Shown here: in pieces, positions 7,663 through 16,760 of the stretch | Numbering within the stretch: position 1 is the first letter of the stretch | Layout: each line of letters begins with the position of its first letter | Origin: Amarobacillus sp046328225 | GTDB lineage: Bacteria > Chloroflexota > Dehalococcoidia > Tepidiformales > Tepidiformaceae | Assembly (NCBI GenBank): GCA_046328225.1 | Contig: JAXLWZ010000002.1 | Coordinates: forward strand, 1 to 64,000 | Length of the DNA: 64,000 bases | Direction of reading: 5' to 3' | Translations under genes and position numbers: made by a program | Notes under the pieces: generated by a model | Databases searched by the model: none | What the model saw: the letters and a program-made list of their open reading frames with translations, nothing else | Told to the model about the DNA's origin: nothing

Positions 7663-9218
7663 TTCGAAATCGTCACCAGGCCCGTCACCCGTGCCACGCC
7701 GTTCACCTCGACCGCGTTATACATGAGCGCCTCAAGCGCCTGCGTCATCTCGTCGAGCACGGGCGGCACGCCGCCTTCGGTCAGCCGCGTCAGCTCGGTC
7801 AGGTTGAAGAACGCGTACGTTCCCAGCGTCTGGCCGTTCGTCGCGCGCTGATAGATGCCGAGGTCGGCCAGCGGGTTCTCCTTGCGGTCGACCGTCGCCT
7901 TCACGGCATCGAGCGACCCCACGAGCGCGTACCCGTTCGTGATGCCGTACGCGAGCTTCTGGCGGTCTTCGCCGGTGATGACGGTCAGCTCCACGCCGCC
8001 AACGGTCTCCTTCGTGGGCTTCCCCACGGCCGAGGCGTTGAACACGCGGTCGAGGACCGATCGCGCCTTCGCTTCGTCGCTCACTTCGAAGAGCAGCAGG
8101 CCCGTCGCGTCCTCCTGCCGGCCGCCGGGGAACCACGCGGCGATGGCGGCCTCGCCGTTTAGCAGCTCGATGATCTCCTCGATGCTCTTGAGCCCGACCT
8201 GGCGGCCCGCGTCGCGAAGCGCCTCGTCGAGGTCGCGATAGGTGCCTTCGTCGCGAATCGCCTTATCGATGTCGGCGCGCGACTTCGTCACCGCGTCCTT
8301 CCAGGTCTGCGCGAGGTTGTTCGTGGTCATGAAGACGGACGCGTTCTGCGGGACGACCTTCGCGAACTTCGAGACATGCGGCTGGAGCATCGGCCCCGCC
8401 ACCCCGCCGTCGCTCGTCGATGCGGCCGCATATTCGAAGCCTTCGCTCTTCGCGCTGGCGACCATCGCCATCGGCTTGAACACGATGTCGCTCGTGCCCG
8501 ATTGCTCCAGCGCCTGCTTGATCGCCGGCTCGTTCAGCAGGAAGTCGCCGGTCAGCTCCTCGGTGTTCAGGTAGATGAAGCTGAGGAAGTTCTTCGTGAG
8601 CTCGTCGCGCAGGTTCTGGAAGTCTGCCGTGCTGGCGAGCGACTTCGCCTTCCCCTTGTGCACATCGATGACGGCTTTCATCGAGTCTTCGTCGGTCGTC
8701 ACCACGAGATGGCCATCGATGACGGCGAAGAGCGCCATGCCGTCGCTCATGGCATATTCGATGCCCTGGTAGGTCGTCTTCTCGAAGTCAAAGCCGGACT
8801 GCTCGACGAACACCTTCGAGCACTTCTTCTCGTCCTTGCACTTGACGATGACGCCGCCCTGGAAGTCGAACATCTCGACATCGACCTGGCGCAGGAAGAA
8901 GGCCGCGTTGCCGCCGAGGAAGGGCGCGATCTCGTCGTCCCAGTCCATGCCGAAGGCTTCGTCCTTGAGCGTCTGCCGCGGGTTTTCGGCGCCCAGCCGT
9001 TCGGCCAGGTTGAAGGCGGCCACCCACTGGTCCGAAGCCAGGTCGGTGTTGATCGCGACGTAGAGGCCCGCATCGGCGGGGACGAGCCGCGCGGTCGTGA
9101 GGTTGACCTCGCCCGCCTTGCTCGAAGTCGTGAGCACGAAAATGGCGACCACTGCGGCCACCAGGGCAAGCACCGCGGTGATGCCGATCCCGGCGGCGCG
9201 GCGGGGCAGAGCAGGCAT
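7659..9218 (-). CDS. DUF3352-like membrane-anchored protein
   Basis: A 519-residue protein with an N-terminal transmembrane helix (about 9-31) and a large extracytoplasmic region. The opening ARLVPADAGLYVAINTDLAS and the internal repeats of about 200 residues (beta-rich, with TDEDSMKAVID and GSLDAVKATVD in equivalent places) match the DUF3352 family found in Chloroflexota and cyanobacteria; function there is unknown. Base composition is less GC-biased at third positions than some neighbours, with many Lys and Asp. Start ATG follows GGAGG by about 4 nt. It is the first gene of a two-gene operon with the membrane protein at 7150-7662. Confidence 0.7.
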   Translation of the reverse strand: MPALPRRAAGIGITAVLALVAAVVAIFVLTTSSKAGEVNLTTARLVPADAGLYVAINTDLASDQWVAAFNLAERLGAENPRQTLKDEAFGMDWDDEIAPFLGGNAAFFLRQVDVEMFDFQGGVIVKCKDEKKCSKVFVEQSGFDFEKTTYQGIEYAMSDGMALFAVIDGHLVVTTDEDSMKAVIDVHKGKAKSLASTADFQNLRDELTKNFLSFIYLNTEELTGDFLLNEPAIKQALEQSGTSDIVFKPMAMVASAKSEGFEYAAASTSDGGVAGPMLQPHVSKFAKVVPQNASVFMTTNNLAQTWKDAVTKSRADIDKAIRDEGTYRDLDEALRDAGRQVGLKSIEEIIELLNGEAAIAAWFPGGRQEDATGLLLFEVSDEAKARSVLDRVFNASAVGKPTKETVGGVELTVITGEDRQKLAYGITNGYALVGSLDAVKATVDRKENPLADLGIYQRATNGQTLGTYAFFNLTELTRLTEGGVPPVLDEMTQALEALMYNAVEVNGVARVTGLVTISK

Positions 9219-9360
9219 GGGTCCTCCAGCGGCGGGCGCGCTCCTGCACCCGCTCCCTATCGTCACTATCGGCGGCTGGCGCCCCGTCCGCGAGCGCCTT
9301 GTGTGAACGCGCCGACGCAGTTCGGAGTCCGCATGGTGTCGGTCTTCGCGAAGCGCCGGC

Positions 9361-9389
9361 TTGAGGCTCCCGGGAGGGGGCGGTACAGT
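9361..9389 (+). promoter_or_regulatory. Promoter of biotinyl-domain gene
   Basis: TTGAGG (9361-9366) and TACAGT (9384-9389) are separated by 17 nt, a good -35/-10 pair. It lies 47 nt before the start codon, which has its own GGAGG. Confidence 0.55.
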
Positions 9390-9435
9390 CCCGCCGCGCC
9401 CCAACACGGCGGCGCCGCCGCCACGGAGGCCGCCA

Positions 9436-9654
9436 ATGGACATCCCCTCGCCCGTCCCGGGTGTCGTCAAGGAGATCCTCGCCGCGCCCGGCGACGCCGT
9501 GAGCGAGTACCAGGAGCTCCTCATCCTCGAGTCGATGAAGATGGAGATCCCGGTCGAGGCGCCCGTCGCGGGCACGCTCGTGGAGCTGCTCGTGGCCGAA
9601 GGCGCGCAGGTGGTGGAGAACCAGCTCCTGGGGCGAATCGCGCCCGCTACGTGA
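9436..9654 (+). CDS. Stand-alone biotinyl-domain protein (BCCP-like)
   Basis: A 72-residue protein that is just one biotin/lipoyl-attachment domain. ESMKME (32-37) carries the biotinylated K35, flanked by the PGDAV and VVENQLLGRI strands of the flattened beta-barrel. Such domains carry CO2 for acyl-CoA or pyruvate carboxylases or decarboxylase pumps. No biotin carboxylase or carboxyltransferase gene lies nearby, so its partner must be encoded elsewhere. GGAGG precedes the ATG by 7-8 nt and a promoter is visible at 9361. Its 3' end overlaps the convergent chromate-transporter gene by 8 nt. Confidence 0.85.
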   Translation: MDIPSPVPGVVKEILAAPGDAVSEYQELLILESMKMEIPVEAPVAGTLVELLVAEGAQVVENQLLGRIAPAT

Positions 9655-10837
9655 GCAAAGCCCGCGCGATCCCGGCGATCGCGCCCGCGAGCACGAGCCA
9701 CGCGCTGTTCGGGCTCCAGCGGATGAGCCAGGCCGCCGCCAGCGCGAACAGCGCCAGCGCGAACCCGCCGTCGAGCGCATCGCGTGCCAGCTCGAACGTC
9801 ACGAGCGCCATCAGCGCCACCGCGGCCGCGTTCACGCCATCGAGGAAGGGCGCGGCCCAGGGCGTGCGCCGTAGCACCGGGATCCACCGGTGCGTGAGCC
9901 CCACGAACACGAAGGAGGGCAGGAAGAGCCCCAGCGTCGCGAGCGCCGCGCCCCGGTATCCATCGATCACGTAGCCCGCGAAGGTGGCGGAGGAGAACAC
10001 CGGCCCGGGCGTGAACTGCCCTGCCGCGATCGTGTCCACCAGCTGGCCCTCGGTGAGCCAGCCGCGGTGCTGCACAAGGTCGGCGTTGAGGAAGCCGAAA
10101 AGCACATAGCCGCTCCCGTAGAGCACGCTGCCGATGCGCAGGAACACCCAGAACAGCTCCCACGGGGAATAGCCGGCGGGCGTAGCGACCGCCATGAGCG
10201 GGAGCATCGCCTTCGCGGAACCGCGTCCGAACGCCGCGGTGGCCCGCCGCGCGAGTCTCGCGAACGCGCCCGGCCAGCGCTGCAATCGCCCGCCGGCCCC
10301 GGCGCTCGCGGCCAAAGCGAGAAGCCCCGCGCCCGGCACGAGCAGCGCCTGGTTCACGCCCGCAATCGCCAGCAGCACGGCCAGCAGCGCCACCACCGTC
10401 GCGATGGGACCCTTGAACGCGGCCCTCCGCAGCCCCCAGATCGCCTGCACGATGATCGCGAGCACGAACGGCTGGATGCCCGCGAGCAGTGCCTCCGCGG
10501 CGGGCGTCGTGCCCCAGCGCACATACGCCACGGCCAGCGCGAGCACGATTGTCACCGCCGGCACGATGAACGCGGCACCGCCCGCCCAGAGCCCCCATCG
10601 CCCGGCGCGCAGGGCGCCCAGGTGCATGGTCATCTCCGTGGAGTTCGGCCCGGGGATGAGGTTCGTCGCGCCGAGGAGGTCCACGAAGGCGGCGTCGTCG
10701 ACCCAGCCGCGTTCGCGCACGAGTTCGCGCCGCATGATGGCGATGTGCGCGGCCGGCCCCCCGAAGGCGATGACGCCGAGGCGGAAGAAATACCGCGCCA
10801 CCTCGCCAACCGTGCCGCGCGGTGCCTCGCTCGTCAT
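9647..10837 (-). CDS. chrA: Chromate transporter family protein (ChrA)
   Basis: A 396-residue membrane protein with two homologous halves, the long form of the CHR family. The first half has FGGPAAHIAIMRRE and LIPGPNSTEM; the second repeats the pattern with RIGSVLYGSGYVLFGFL and GQFTPGPVF. ChrA proteins export chromate in proton-linked fashion; other anions are possible. The frame is open 21 codons upstream, but ATG 10837 sits 8 nt behind a TACATT box and matches the usual N-terminal length. Confidence 0.85.
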   Translation of the reverse strand: MTSEAPRGTVGEVARYFFRLGVIAFGGPAAHIAIMRRELVRERGWVDDAAFVDLLGATNLIPGPNSTEMTMHLGALRAGRWGLWAGGAAFIVPAVTIVLALAVAYVRWGTTPAAEALLAGIQPFVLAIIVQAIWGLRRAAFKGPIATVVALLAVLLAIAGVNQALLVPGAGLLALAASAGAGGRLQRWPGAFARLARRATAAFGRGSAKAMLPLMAVATPAGYSPWELFWVFLRIGSVLYGSGYVLFGFLNADLVQHRGWLTEGQLVDTIAAGQFTPGPVFSSATFAGYVIDGYRGAALATLGLFLPSFVFVGLTHRWIPVLRRTPWAAPFLDGVNAAAVALMALVTFELARDALDGGFALALFALAAAWLIRWSPNSAWLVLAGAIAGIARALLT

Positions 10838-10845
10838 GGCCGGCG

Positions 10846-10851
10846 AATGTA
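10846..10851 (-). promoter_or_regulatory. -10 box, leaderless start at 10837
   Basis: On the minus strand TACATT ends 8 nt before the chrA ATG; no Shine-Dalgarno intervenes. Confidence 0.45.
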
Positions 10852-10923
10852 GCACAGCCGCTCGCGGCCCGGCCGGTTTCGCCCCGTACAATGCCCGCAC
10901 ATCACTTCCGCTGGAGCCATCCC

Positions 10924-11907
10924 ATGGCCGGGTTCCTTTGCACGCGCCACATCCTCGACCGCTACGGCGACGAAATTCGCGCCGCCGCCGCCGATGCGGG
11001 CATCACGCTCGAAGTCATCCTCCTTCCCACGGACCCGGCCGAGCGGCTCCCGGCCGAGACGCTGGCGGCGGTCGAGCTTTCCTTCTTTAGCGGCGATGTC
11101 GTGCCCGACTACGGCCGCTCCTACTTCGCGGCCACGCAGGGCGCGCCCAACCTGAAGTGGATGCACACGATGAACGCCGGGCTCGATAACCCCGTGTTCG
11201 GCCGCCTGCTGGCGAAGGGGGTCACCATCACCACCTCCTCCGGGTCGACGGCGGTGCCCATCGCGCAGACGGCCATCGGCGGGCTGCTCATGCTTTCGCG
11301 GCCGTTCCTGGCGTGGGGCGAATCGCAGCGGCGGAGCGCCTGGGAGCCGCGCGAGGGCCGCCCGCCCGCCGACCTCGCGACGGAGACGCTCGTCGTATTC
11401 GGGCTCGGCGCCATCGGCCGCGAGATCGCGCGGCTCGGGCGGGCGCTCGGCCTGCACGTTGTCGGTGTGCGGCGCAGCCCCCGCGGCGAGGGCGACCCCG
11501 TGGACGAAATGGTCACGCCCGCCGCGCTCGCGGAGGTGCTCCCTCGCGCGAACTGGCTCGCCCTCGCCTGCCCCCTCACCGAGGAGACGCGCGGCGTGAT
11601 CGACGCGGCCGCCATCGCGGCGCTGCCCGCGGGCGCGCGCATCCTCAACGTCGCCCGGGGCGAGGTGGTCGACCAGGAGGCGATGATCGCGGCCCTGCGC
11701 GCGGGCCACCTTGGCGGCGCCTACCTCGATGTCACGACGCCGGAGCCGCTGCCGCCGGATTCGCCCCTGTGGACGCTGCCGAACGTGATCATCTCGCCGC
11801 ACAACAGCGCCGTCGCTTCGGGCAACGAACGCCGCCAGGTCGATATGTTCCTGGCGAACCTGCGCCGCTGGGGCCGGGGCGAACCGATGGTCAACGCCTC
11901 AAGCTGA
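10924..11907 (+). CDS. D-2-hydroxyacid dehydrogenase (NAD-dependent)
   Basis: A 327-residue Rossmann enzyme of the D-isomer 2-hydroxyacid dehydrogenase family. The nucleotide-binding GLGAIGREIA is central. The catalytic Arg is in NVARGEVVD, the Glu follows in TTPEPLP, and the catalytic His is in ISPHNS. It reduces or oxidises a 2-keto/2-hydroxy acid (glyoxylate, hydroxypyruvate or a larger acid); the substrate is not determined. TACAAT at 10887-10892 is a likely -10, and GGAG stands 6-7 nt before ATG 10924. It converges on the metallopeptidase at 11914. Confidence 0.85.
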   Translation: MAGFLCTRHILDRYGDEIRAAAADAGITLEVILLPTDPAERLPAETLAAVELSFFSGDVVPDYGRSYFAATQGAPNLKWMHTMNAGLDNPVFGRLLAKGVTITTSSGSTAVPIAQTAIGGLLMLSRPFLAWGESQRRSAWEPREGRPPADLATETLVVFGLGAIGREIARLGRALGLHVVGVRRSPRGEGDPVDEMVTPAALAEVLPRANWLALACPLTEETRGVIDAAAIAALPAGARILNVARGEVVDQEAMIAALRAGHLGGAYLDVTTPEPLPPDSPLWTLPNVIISPHNSAVASGNERRQVDMFLANLRRWGRGEPMVNASS

Positions 11908-11913
11908 GGCCGC

Positions 11914-12783
11914 TTACTTCGCGAAGGTATCGCAGGCGGATGCCTTGCCGGTCTCGAACCCCTTCTTGAACCAGTTCACGCGGTCCTGCGATGAGCCGTG
12001 GGTCCAGGTCTCGGGGTTCACGCGCTGGCCCGCCTGCTTCTGCAGGCGGTCGTCGCCGACGGCGGCGGCGGCGGCGAGCCCTTCCTCCAGGTCGCCCGAG
12101 TCCAGGATGTCGCGCTGGTAGGTGGAGTGCGCCCACACCCCGGCGAGGCAGTCGGCCTGCAGCTCCAGCCGCACGGAGAGCTCGTTCGCGTCGTTCGGCT
12201 TCTTGCGCTGCGCGTTCGCCACGTCCGCGCTGATGCCCGTGAGCTTCTGCACGTGGTGCCCTACTTCGTGCGCGATGACGTACGCCTGCGCGAAGTCCCC
12301 GGGTGCGCCGAAGCGCTGCGAAAGCTCCCGGAAGAAGCCCAGGTCGATGTATACCTGCTGGTCGCCGGGGCAGTAGAACGGCCCCACGTCCGAGGTCGCG
12401 CCGCCGCACGCGGTCGAGACCTGGCCATCGAAGAGCACGAGCTTCGCGCGCTGGTACTGGCTCCCCGTGGAGGCGAACTGCTCCGTCCAGAACTGCTGGA
12501 TGTCATCGAGCACGAAGCTGACGAACTCCACCTGGTCGCGGTCCGGGTCCTGGTCCGCGGGGATGCCCTTGCCCGTGACCTGCGCGCCCGGGAGCTGGTC
12601 GAGCGGCATATTGATGCCGAAGCCGCTGCTCCCGCTCTGCCCGAGGACGAAGTAGGCGATCGCCGCGAGGATGAGCACGGGGATGCTGAGCCCGCCGCCG
12701 ATGGCCAACGGCACCCCCGAACGGCCACCGCCGCCGCGCTGGTCGATCACATCGCCGCTCGTCCCACGCCGGATCACTTTCAT
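11914..12783 (-). CDS. Neutral zinc metallopeptidase (YpfJ/KPN_02809 family)
   Basis: A 289-residue membrane-anchored putative metallopeptidase. A Gly/Arg-rich cytoplasmic stretch (1-25) precedes one transmembrane helix (about 31-48). The zinc motif HEVGHH is at 172-177, with a further acidic ligand likely in RLELQADC. CPGDQQVYIDLGFF before it is family-typical. The family is widespread, but its substrates are unknown. ATG 12783 sits 6 nt behind TACGCT with no Shine-Dalgarno, a leaderless geometry. Confidence 0.85.
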   Translation of the reverse strand: MKVIRRGTSGDVIDQRGGGGRSGVPLAIGGGLSIPVLILAAIAYFVLGQSGSSGFGINMPLDQLPGAQVTGKGIPADQDPDRDQVEFVSFVLDDIQQFWTEQFASTGSQYQRAKLVLFDGQVSTACGGATSDVGPFYCPGDQQVYIDLGFFRELSQRFGAPGDFAQAYVIAHEVGHHVQKLTGISADVANAQRKKPNDANELSVRLELQADCLAGVWAHSTYQRDILDSGDLEEGLAAAAAVGDDRLQKQAGQRVNPETWTHGSSQDRVNWFKKGFETGKASACDTFAK

Positions 12784-12789
12784 GCGAGC

Positions 12790-12795
12790 AGCGTA
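12790..12795 (-). promoter_or_regulatory. -10 box, leaderless start at 12783
   Basis: TACGCT on the minus strand ends exactly 6 nt before the ATG at 12783. Confidence 0.5.
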
Positions 12796-12929
12796 CGCCG
12801 TCGCCGCTGAATGCCAAACACGCCCGCTCGTGGGCGGCGTTGCAGCGAGCTTTCGAGCCGGTTCGCAAACGCCGTTCAGGGTGGGGAAAAGCACAACCAT
12901 TTGGACATAGCCGCAGCGCAGGTGCTGTG

Positions 12930-12935
12930 TAGAGT
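12930..12935 (+). promoter_or_regulatory. -10 box, leaderless start at 12943
   Basis: TAGAGT ends 7 nt before GTG 12943. This decides among several in-frame GTG codons (12922, 12934, 12943). Confidence 0.45.
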
Positions 12936-12942
12936 GGACCGC

Positions 12943-15480
12943 GTGGAAGCCGCCGTCCCCACGGGCATCCCGAGCGTGAGCACGCCCGCGCAGGCCGCCG
13001 AAATCGCGACCCCGGCGCGCCGTGCCGCCCGCCAGCACAACGCCTTCCTCGACCTCGTGCGGACCGTCGCCATCCTGCGCGTGCTCGTGTGGCACACCTA
13101 CGGTTACGCCTGGATCTCCTACTTCATCGCCTCCATGCCCGCGATGTTCTTCGTCGCCGGCTCGCTCATGGCCTATTCGCTCGAAAAGGATGGCGTGCTC
13201 CGGGTGATGTACACCCGCTTCCGGCGGCTGCTCGTGCCGCTCTGGGTGTTCGCCATCGTCGCCCTGGGCGTGATGGCCGCCGAATTCCACTTCCGGGACG
13301 CGCCGGGCACGCCGCTCAAGGCCTGGCAGCCGATCTTCTGGGTCTTCCCCATCTGGGACCCGACGGGCTCCGAGTGGGGCGTCACCTGGTGGGCGGTCCT
13401 CTGGTACCTGCGCTGCATGACGTGGCTCATCCTCCTGAGCCCCATCCTCCTGTGGCTCCATCACCGCATCTCCATCGCCCTGCTGGGGCTGCCGCTGGGG
13501 CTCGTGATCGCCTTCGAGCGCTTCCGGCTGGATGGCCACCCGGTGCCCTGGCAGTTCGAGGATGCCGCGCTCTTCGGCGGCTTCTGGCTGCTGGGCTTCG
13601 CCTACAACGACGGCGTCTTCGACCGCATCGGCACGGGCGCGCGGGCCGGGGCGGCGATCGTCTGCGCGGCCTGCGCGGCCTGGTGGGGCCTCACCCAGGA
13701 TGTCCCCGCACACGTCGTTAACGCCTCGTACCCGATGCACGGCTTCGTCGGCCTGACGTGGCTCTTCTCCGCGCTCACGTTCGAATCGGCGCTCACGAAG
13801 GTGGCCGCGAGCCGTGCCGTTGCCGGCTTCATCGCCTGGGTGAACGACCGCATCTTCACCATCTACCTGTGGCACGCGGCCGGGCTCTTCGCCATGTACC
13901 AGCTGCTCTGGGTGCAGGACCGGCCGGATTGGGTGCGAAACGCCGCCTCGCTGCCGGTCGTGCTCGTGGTCACCTTCCTCTGCATGCTCTGCTTCGGCTG
14001 GATCGAGGACATCGCCGCCCGCCGGCGGCCGCACTTCCTCCCCGCGGGCGGCGCACGCCGCACGGATGCGCCCGCTCGCCGCCTGCCGCGCGCCATCGCC
14101 GCGGTGACGATGCCGCTGGCCGCGGTGGCCGGCATCGCCGCCCTGTTCGGCGCCGCCATGGTCGATGTCCTCGAACCCACCGTGCCCGGCCAGGTGCGGA
14201 CGGCCGTGCCGCCCTCCGGTGTGGGCCTGGCCCTGCGCGCCTCCAGCGCCCGCATCCTCGATGCGCCGCCCTCCGCGCGCGAACCGCAGGTGTTGCCCGC
14301 CACCGGCGACGCCGTCGCCCCCTCCGATGTCCAGCTCGTGCTCGAACGCTGGGCCGCCGACTACAACGTGGCCGGCGCCGCCGTCGCCTTCGACCGCGCC
14401 GACGGCTCGACCTGGCAGGGGGCGACGGGCATCGATGCCGACAGCGGCCGCGTCCTCACCCCGGACAAGCGCTACTGGTCCGCGAGCGTGACGAAGACGT
14501 TCACGACCGCGCTCATCCTCCAGTACGCCGAGGAGGGCCGCCTCTCGCTCGATGACCGGGCCTCGAAGTACGTGCCGAACATCGCGCACAGCGGCGACTA
14601 CACCATTCGCAACCTGATCCAGCACACGAGCGGCCTGCCCGCCACCGACGGCGTGGACCCGCGCGACGCCCTCGCCTACGCCAGCGAGGAGCCCCTGCTT
14701 TTCGAACCCGGCGACGCCTTCACCTACTCCAGCCCGGGCTACTTCGTGCTCGGCCTCATCATCGAAAAGCTCTCCGGCACGACCTATACGCAGGCCCTCC
14801 ACGAACGGCTGCTCAACCCGCTCCAGCTGTACGCCAGCCAGATGGACGAGGAGTTCGACCCGACCGAGGAGAACAACCACCCGAACCTGAACCCGGCCCT
14901 GCGGTCCAGCTCCGGCGTCTCGCGCTCATCCTCGAGCGGCCGTATCAGCTCGATCCCCAGCTACGAATACCACGGCGTGCTCTGGTCCTCGGCGGGCCTC
15001 TACTCCACCGTCGGCGACCTTTCGCGCTGGGGGTTGTACCTCTGGGATAGCGACCGCGTGGTCACGGCCGCGACGCGCGACGCGATGGCGAACTTCCTCC
15101 CCGTCGAGTTCCAGTACGCCGGGCTCTCGACCTACCCCTTCTGCCCCTGCTGGTACGAAGACGGCCGCCTGCAGGCCGAACGCTGGGGCCACTACGGCCG
15201 CTCCGGCGTGCTCGAATACGACCCCCGCGACCGCATCTCGCTCGCCATCTTCACGAGCGGCACGGACATCTCCGAGGAGCTCATCGTCGCCTACGACGAC
15301 CTCAGCGTGCGTCTGCGAGACCTCATGCGGGGGCGCGAGTGGTCCGGCCCGAAGATCGCCACCGGCGGGCCTGCCGTGACCCCGGAGACCACGCCCGCCA
15401 GCTCCGAAGCGACGCCCGCCACGCCCGAGGCACCCGCCCCCACTCCCGACACGCGCAGCGACGCCCGCTCCGGGGAGTAG
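12943..15480 (+). CDS. Acyltransferase-3 / serine beta-lactamase-like fusion
   Basis: A two-enzyme fusion of about 845 residues. Residues 25-430 form a multi-helix acyltransferase-3 domain: it opens with RQHNAFLDLVRTVAILRVLVWH, whose His is the usual catalytic candidate, and ends after about ten helices. Another transmembrane segment leads to an extracytoplasmic class C beta-lactamase/D,D-peptidase-like domain (about 480-820) with S515-V-T-K518 as nucleophile motif, Y595-S-S as the YxN-equivalent and a GHYGRSG motif near 760 in the place of KTG. A Pro/Thr/Glu-rich tail ends it. Acylation and deacylation or hydrolysis of a cell-envelope ester or peptide is inferred. Start is uncertain; GTG 12943 fits a leaderless promoter. 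Confidence 0.8.
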   Translation: MEAAVPTGIPSVSTPAQAAEIATPARRAARQHNAFLDLVRTVAILRVLVWHTYGYAWISYFIASMPAMFFVAGSLMAYSLEKDGVLRVMYTRFRRLLVPLWVFAIVALGVMAAEFHFRDAPGTPLKAWQPIFWVFPIWDPTGSEWGVTWWAVLWYLRCMTWLILLSPILLWLHHRISIALLGLPLGLVIAFERFRLDGHPVPWQFEDAALFGGFWLLGFAYNDGVFDRIGTGARAGAAIVCAACAAWWGLTQDVPAHVVNASYPMHGFVGLTWLFSALTFESALTKVAASRAVAGFIAWVNDRIFTIYLWHAAGLFAMYQLLWVQDRPDWVRNAASLPVVLVVTFLCMLCFGWIEDIAARRRPHFLPAGGARRTDAPARRLPRAIAAVTMPLAAVAGIAALFGAAMVDVLEPTVPGQVRTAVPPSGVGLALRASSARILDAPPSAREPQVLPATGDAVAPSDVQLVLERWAADYNVAGAAVAFDRADGSTWQGATGIDADSGRVLTPDKRYWSASVTKTFTTALILQYAEEGRLSLDDRASKYVPNIAHSGDYTIRNLIQHTSGLPATDGVDPRDALAYASEEPLLFEPGDAFTYSSPGYFVLGLIIEKLSGTTYTQALHERLLNPLQLYASQMDEEFDPTEENNHPNLNPALRSSSGVSRSSSSGRISSIPSYEYHGVLWSSAGLYSTVGDLSRWGLYLWDSDRVVTAATRDAMANFLPVEFQYAGLSTYPFCPCWYEDGRLQAERWGHYGRSGVLEYDPRDRISLAIFTSGTDISEELIVAYDDLSVRLRDLMRGREWSGPKIATGGPAVTPETTPASSEATPATPEAPAPTPDTRSDARSGE

Positions 15481-15647
15481 CCGCGGCACGCCCGTCACGG
15501 ATTTGAAACGCCCACGTGCCGCCCGCTGACATGGGCAGCCGGGCCGGCGGGTACAACAAGGAAGGCCGCCCCTTTTCGCGCGGCCGCCCGGATTCACACG
15601 CAAACGTGCCGCGCGCCCGCGTTTCGCCGCCGCACGAGGAGAACGCC

Positions 15648-16760
15648 GTGAAGAGGCTCCGCATTGGCCTTGTCGCCCCGCCGTGGTTCGCCGTACCGCC
15701 CCGGGGGTACGGCGGCATCGAATGGGTCGTGAGCTCCCTCGCCGATGGCCTGGCCGAACGTGGCCACGAGGTCACCCTTTTCGCGAGCGGCGGGTCGCGT
15801 ACCACCGCGCGCCTCGTGAGCACCTACGCCGAGCCTCCATCCGCCGCCCTCGGTGACCCTTTCGTCGAAGCCCCGGCCCTGTTCGACGCCTACGCCAATC
15901 CCGGCCAGTTCGACCTCGTCCACGATCACACCATCCTCGGCCTCATCGCCGCCGCGACGCTTTCCATCCCCGCGGTGCACACCGTCCACGGGCTCGTCAC
16001 GCCGAAGCTGGCCCGCCTGTACGAGCACGTGGCCGGGCGCATCCACATCGTCGCCATCAGCCGCGACCAGGCGTCGTCGCTGCCCGCCGCCTGCGCGCCG
16101 ACGGTCATCCACAACGGCGTCAGCCTCGACCGCTTCCCCCTCGGCACGGGCGAACGCGGCGATTGGCTCCTGTTCGTCGGCCGCATGAGCCCCGATAAGG
16201 GCATCCTCGAGGCGATCGAGATCGCCCGCCGCGCGGACCTGCCCCTGCGCGTCATCGCCAAGGTGAACGAACCGGAGGAGCGTGCCTACTTCCGCGACCA
16301 CGTCGCGCCCGCGCTCGAGACCATCCGCCACGAGCTCCACCTCGCGGCCACGCACGACGAGAAGGTCGCGGCCTACCAGTCGGCACGCGCCACGCTCTTC
16401 CCCATTCGCTGGCGCGAACCGTTCGGGCTGGTGATGGCCGAATCCATGGCCTGCGGCACGCCCGTCATCGCCTTCCGCGATGGCGCCGCCCCCGAGGTCA
16501 TCGCCGACGGCATCACCGGCTTCGTGCGCGAGAGCGTCGAGGAAGCGGTCGAGGCCCTTCGCGACGTGGACGAGATCGATCCGAACCGCTGCCGCGCGCG
16601 TGTGGCCGAACGTTTCTCCGCCGAGGCGAACGTCGCCCGCCACGAGGCGTTGTACCTCAAGCTGCTGGGTGGCGCAGGGGAGGAAGCCCATGCCACGGCG
16701 CCGCCCGCCGGCGCCGCCCCGCGCGTGGCGCCCATCATCGCCGCCGCGCCGGCGGGCTGA
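15648..16760 (+). CDS. GT4-family glycosyltransferase
   Basis: A 370-residue GT-B fold enzyme. The N-terminal domain has the acceptor-side loop PPRGYGGIEWVVSSLADGL and a Rossmann-like strand (DLVHDHTILG). The C-terminal donor domain has FVGRMSPDKG and the ExxxxxxxE-type stretch EPFGLVMAESMACGTPVIA. Retaining transfer of a nucleotide-activated sugar to glycan, lipid or small acceptor is expected. The GTG at 15648 is chosen because GAGGAG precedes it at proper spacing; GGTACAACA near 15550 may be the -10. It overlaps the next gene by 1 nt (TGATG), so it is coupled to a glycogen-debranching-type hydrolase and may serve storage or compatible-solute sugar metabolism. Confidence 0.8.
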   Translation: MKRLRIGLVAPPWFAVPPRGYGGIEWVVSSLADGLAERGHEVTLFASGGSRTTARLVSTYAEPPSAALGDPFVEAPALFDAYANPGQFDLVHDHTILGLIAAATLSIPAVHTVHGLVTPKLARLYEHVAGRIHIVAISRDQASSLPAACAPTVIHNGVSLDRFPLGTGERGDWLLFVGRMSPDKGILEAIEIARRADLPLRVIAKVNEPEERAYFRDHVAPALETIRHELHLAATHDEKVAAYQSARATLFPIRWREPFGLVMAESMACGTPVIAFRDGAAPEVIADGITGFVRESVEEAVEALRDVDEIDPNRCRARVAERFSAEANVARHEALYLKLLGGAGEEAHATAPPAGAAPRVAPIIAAAPAG

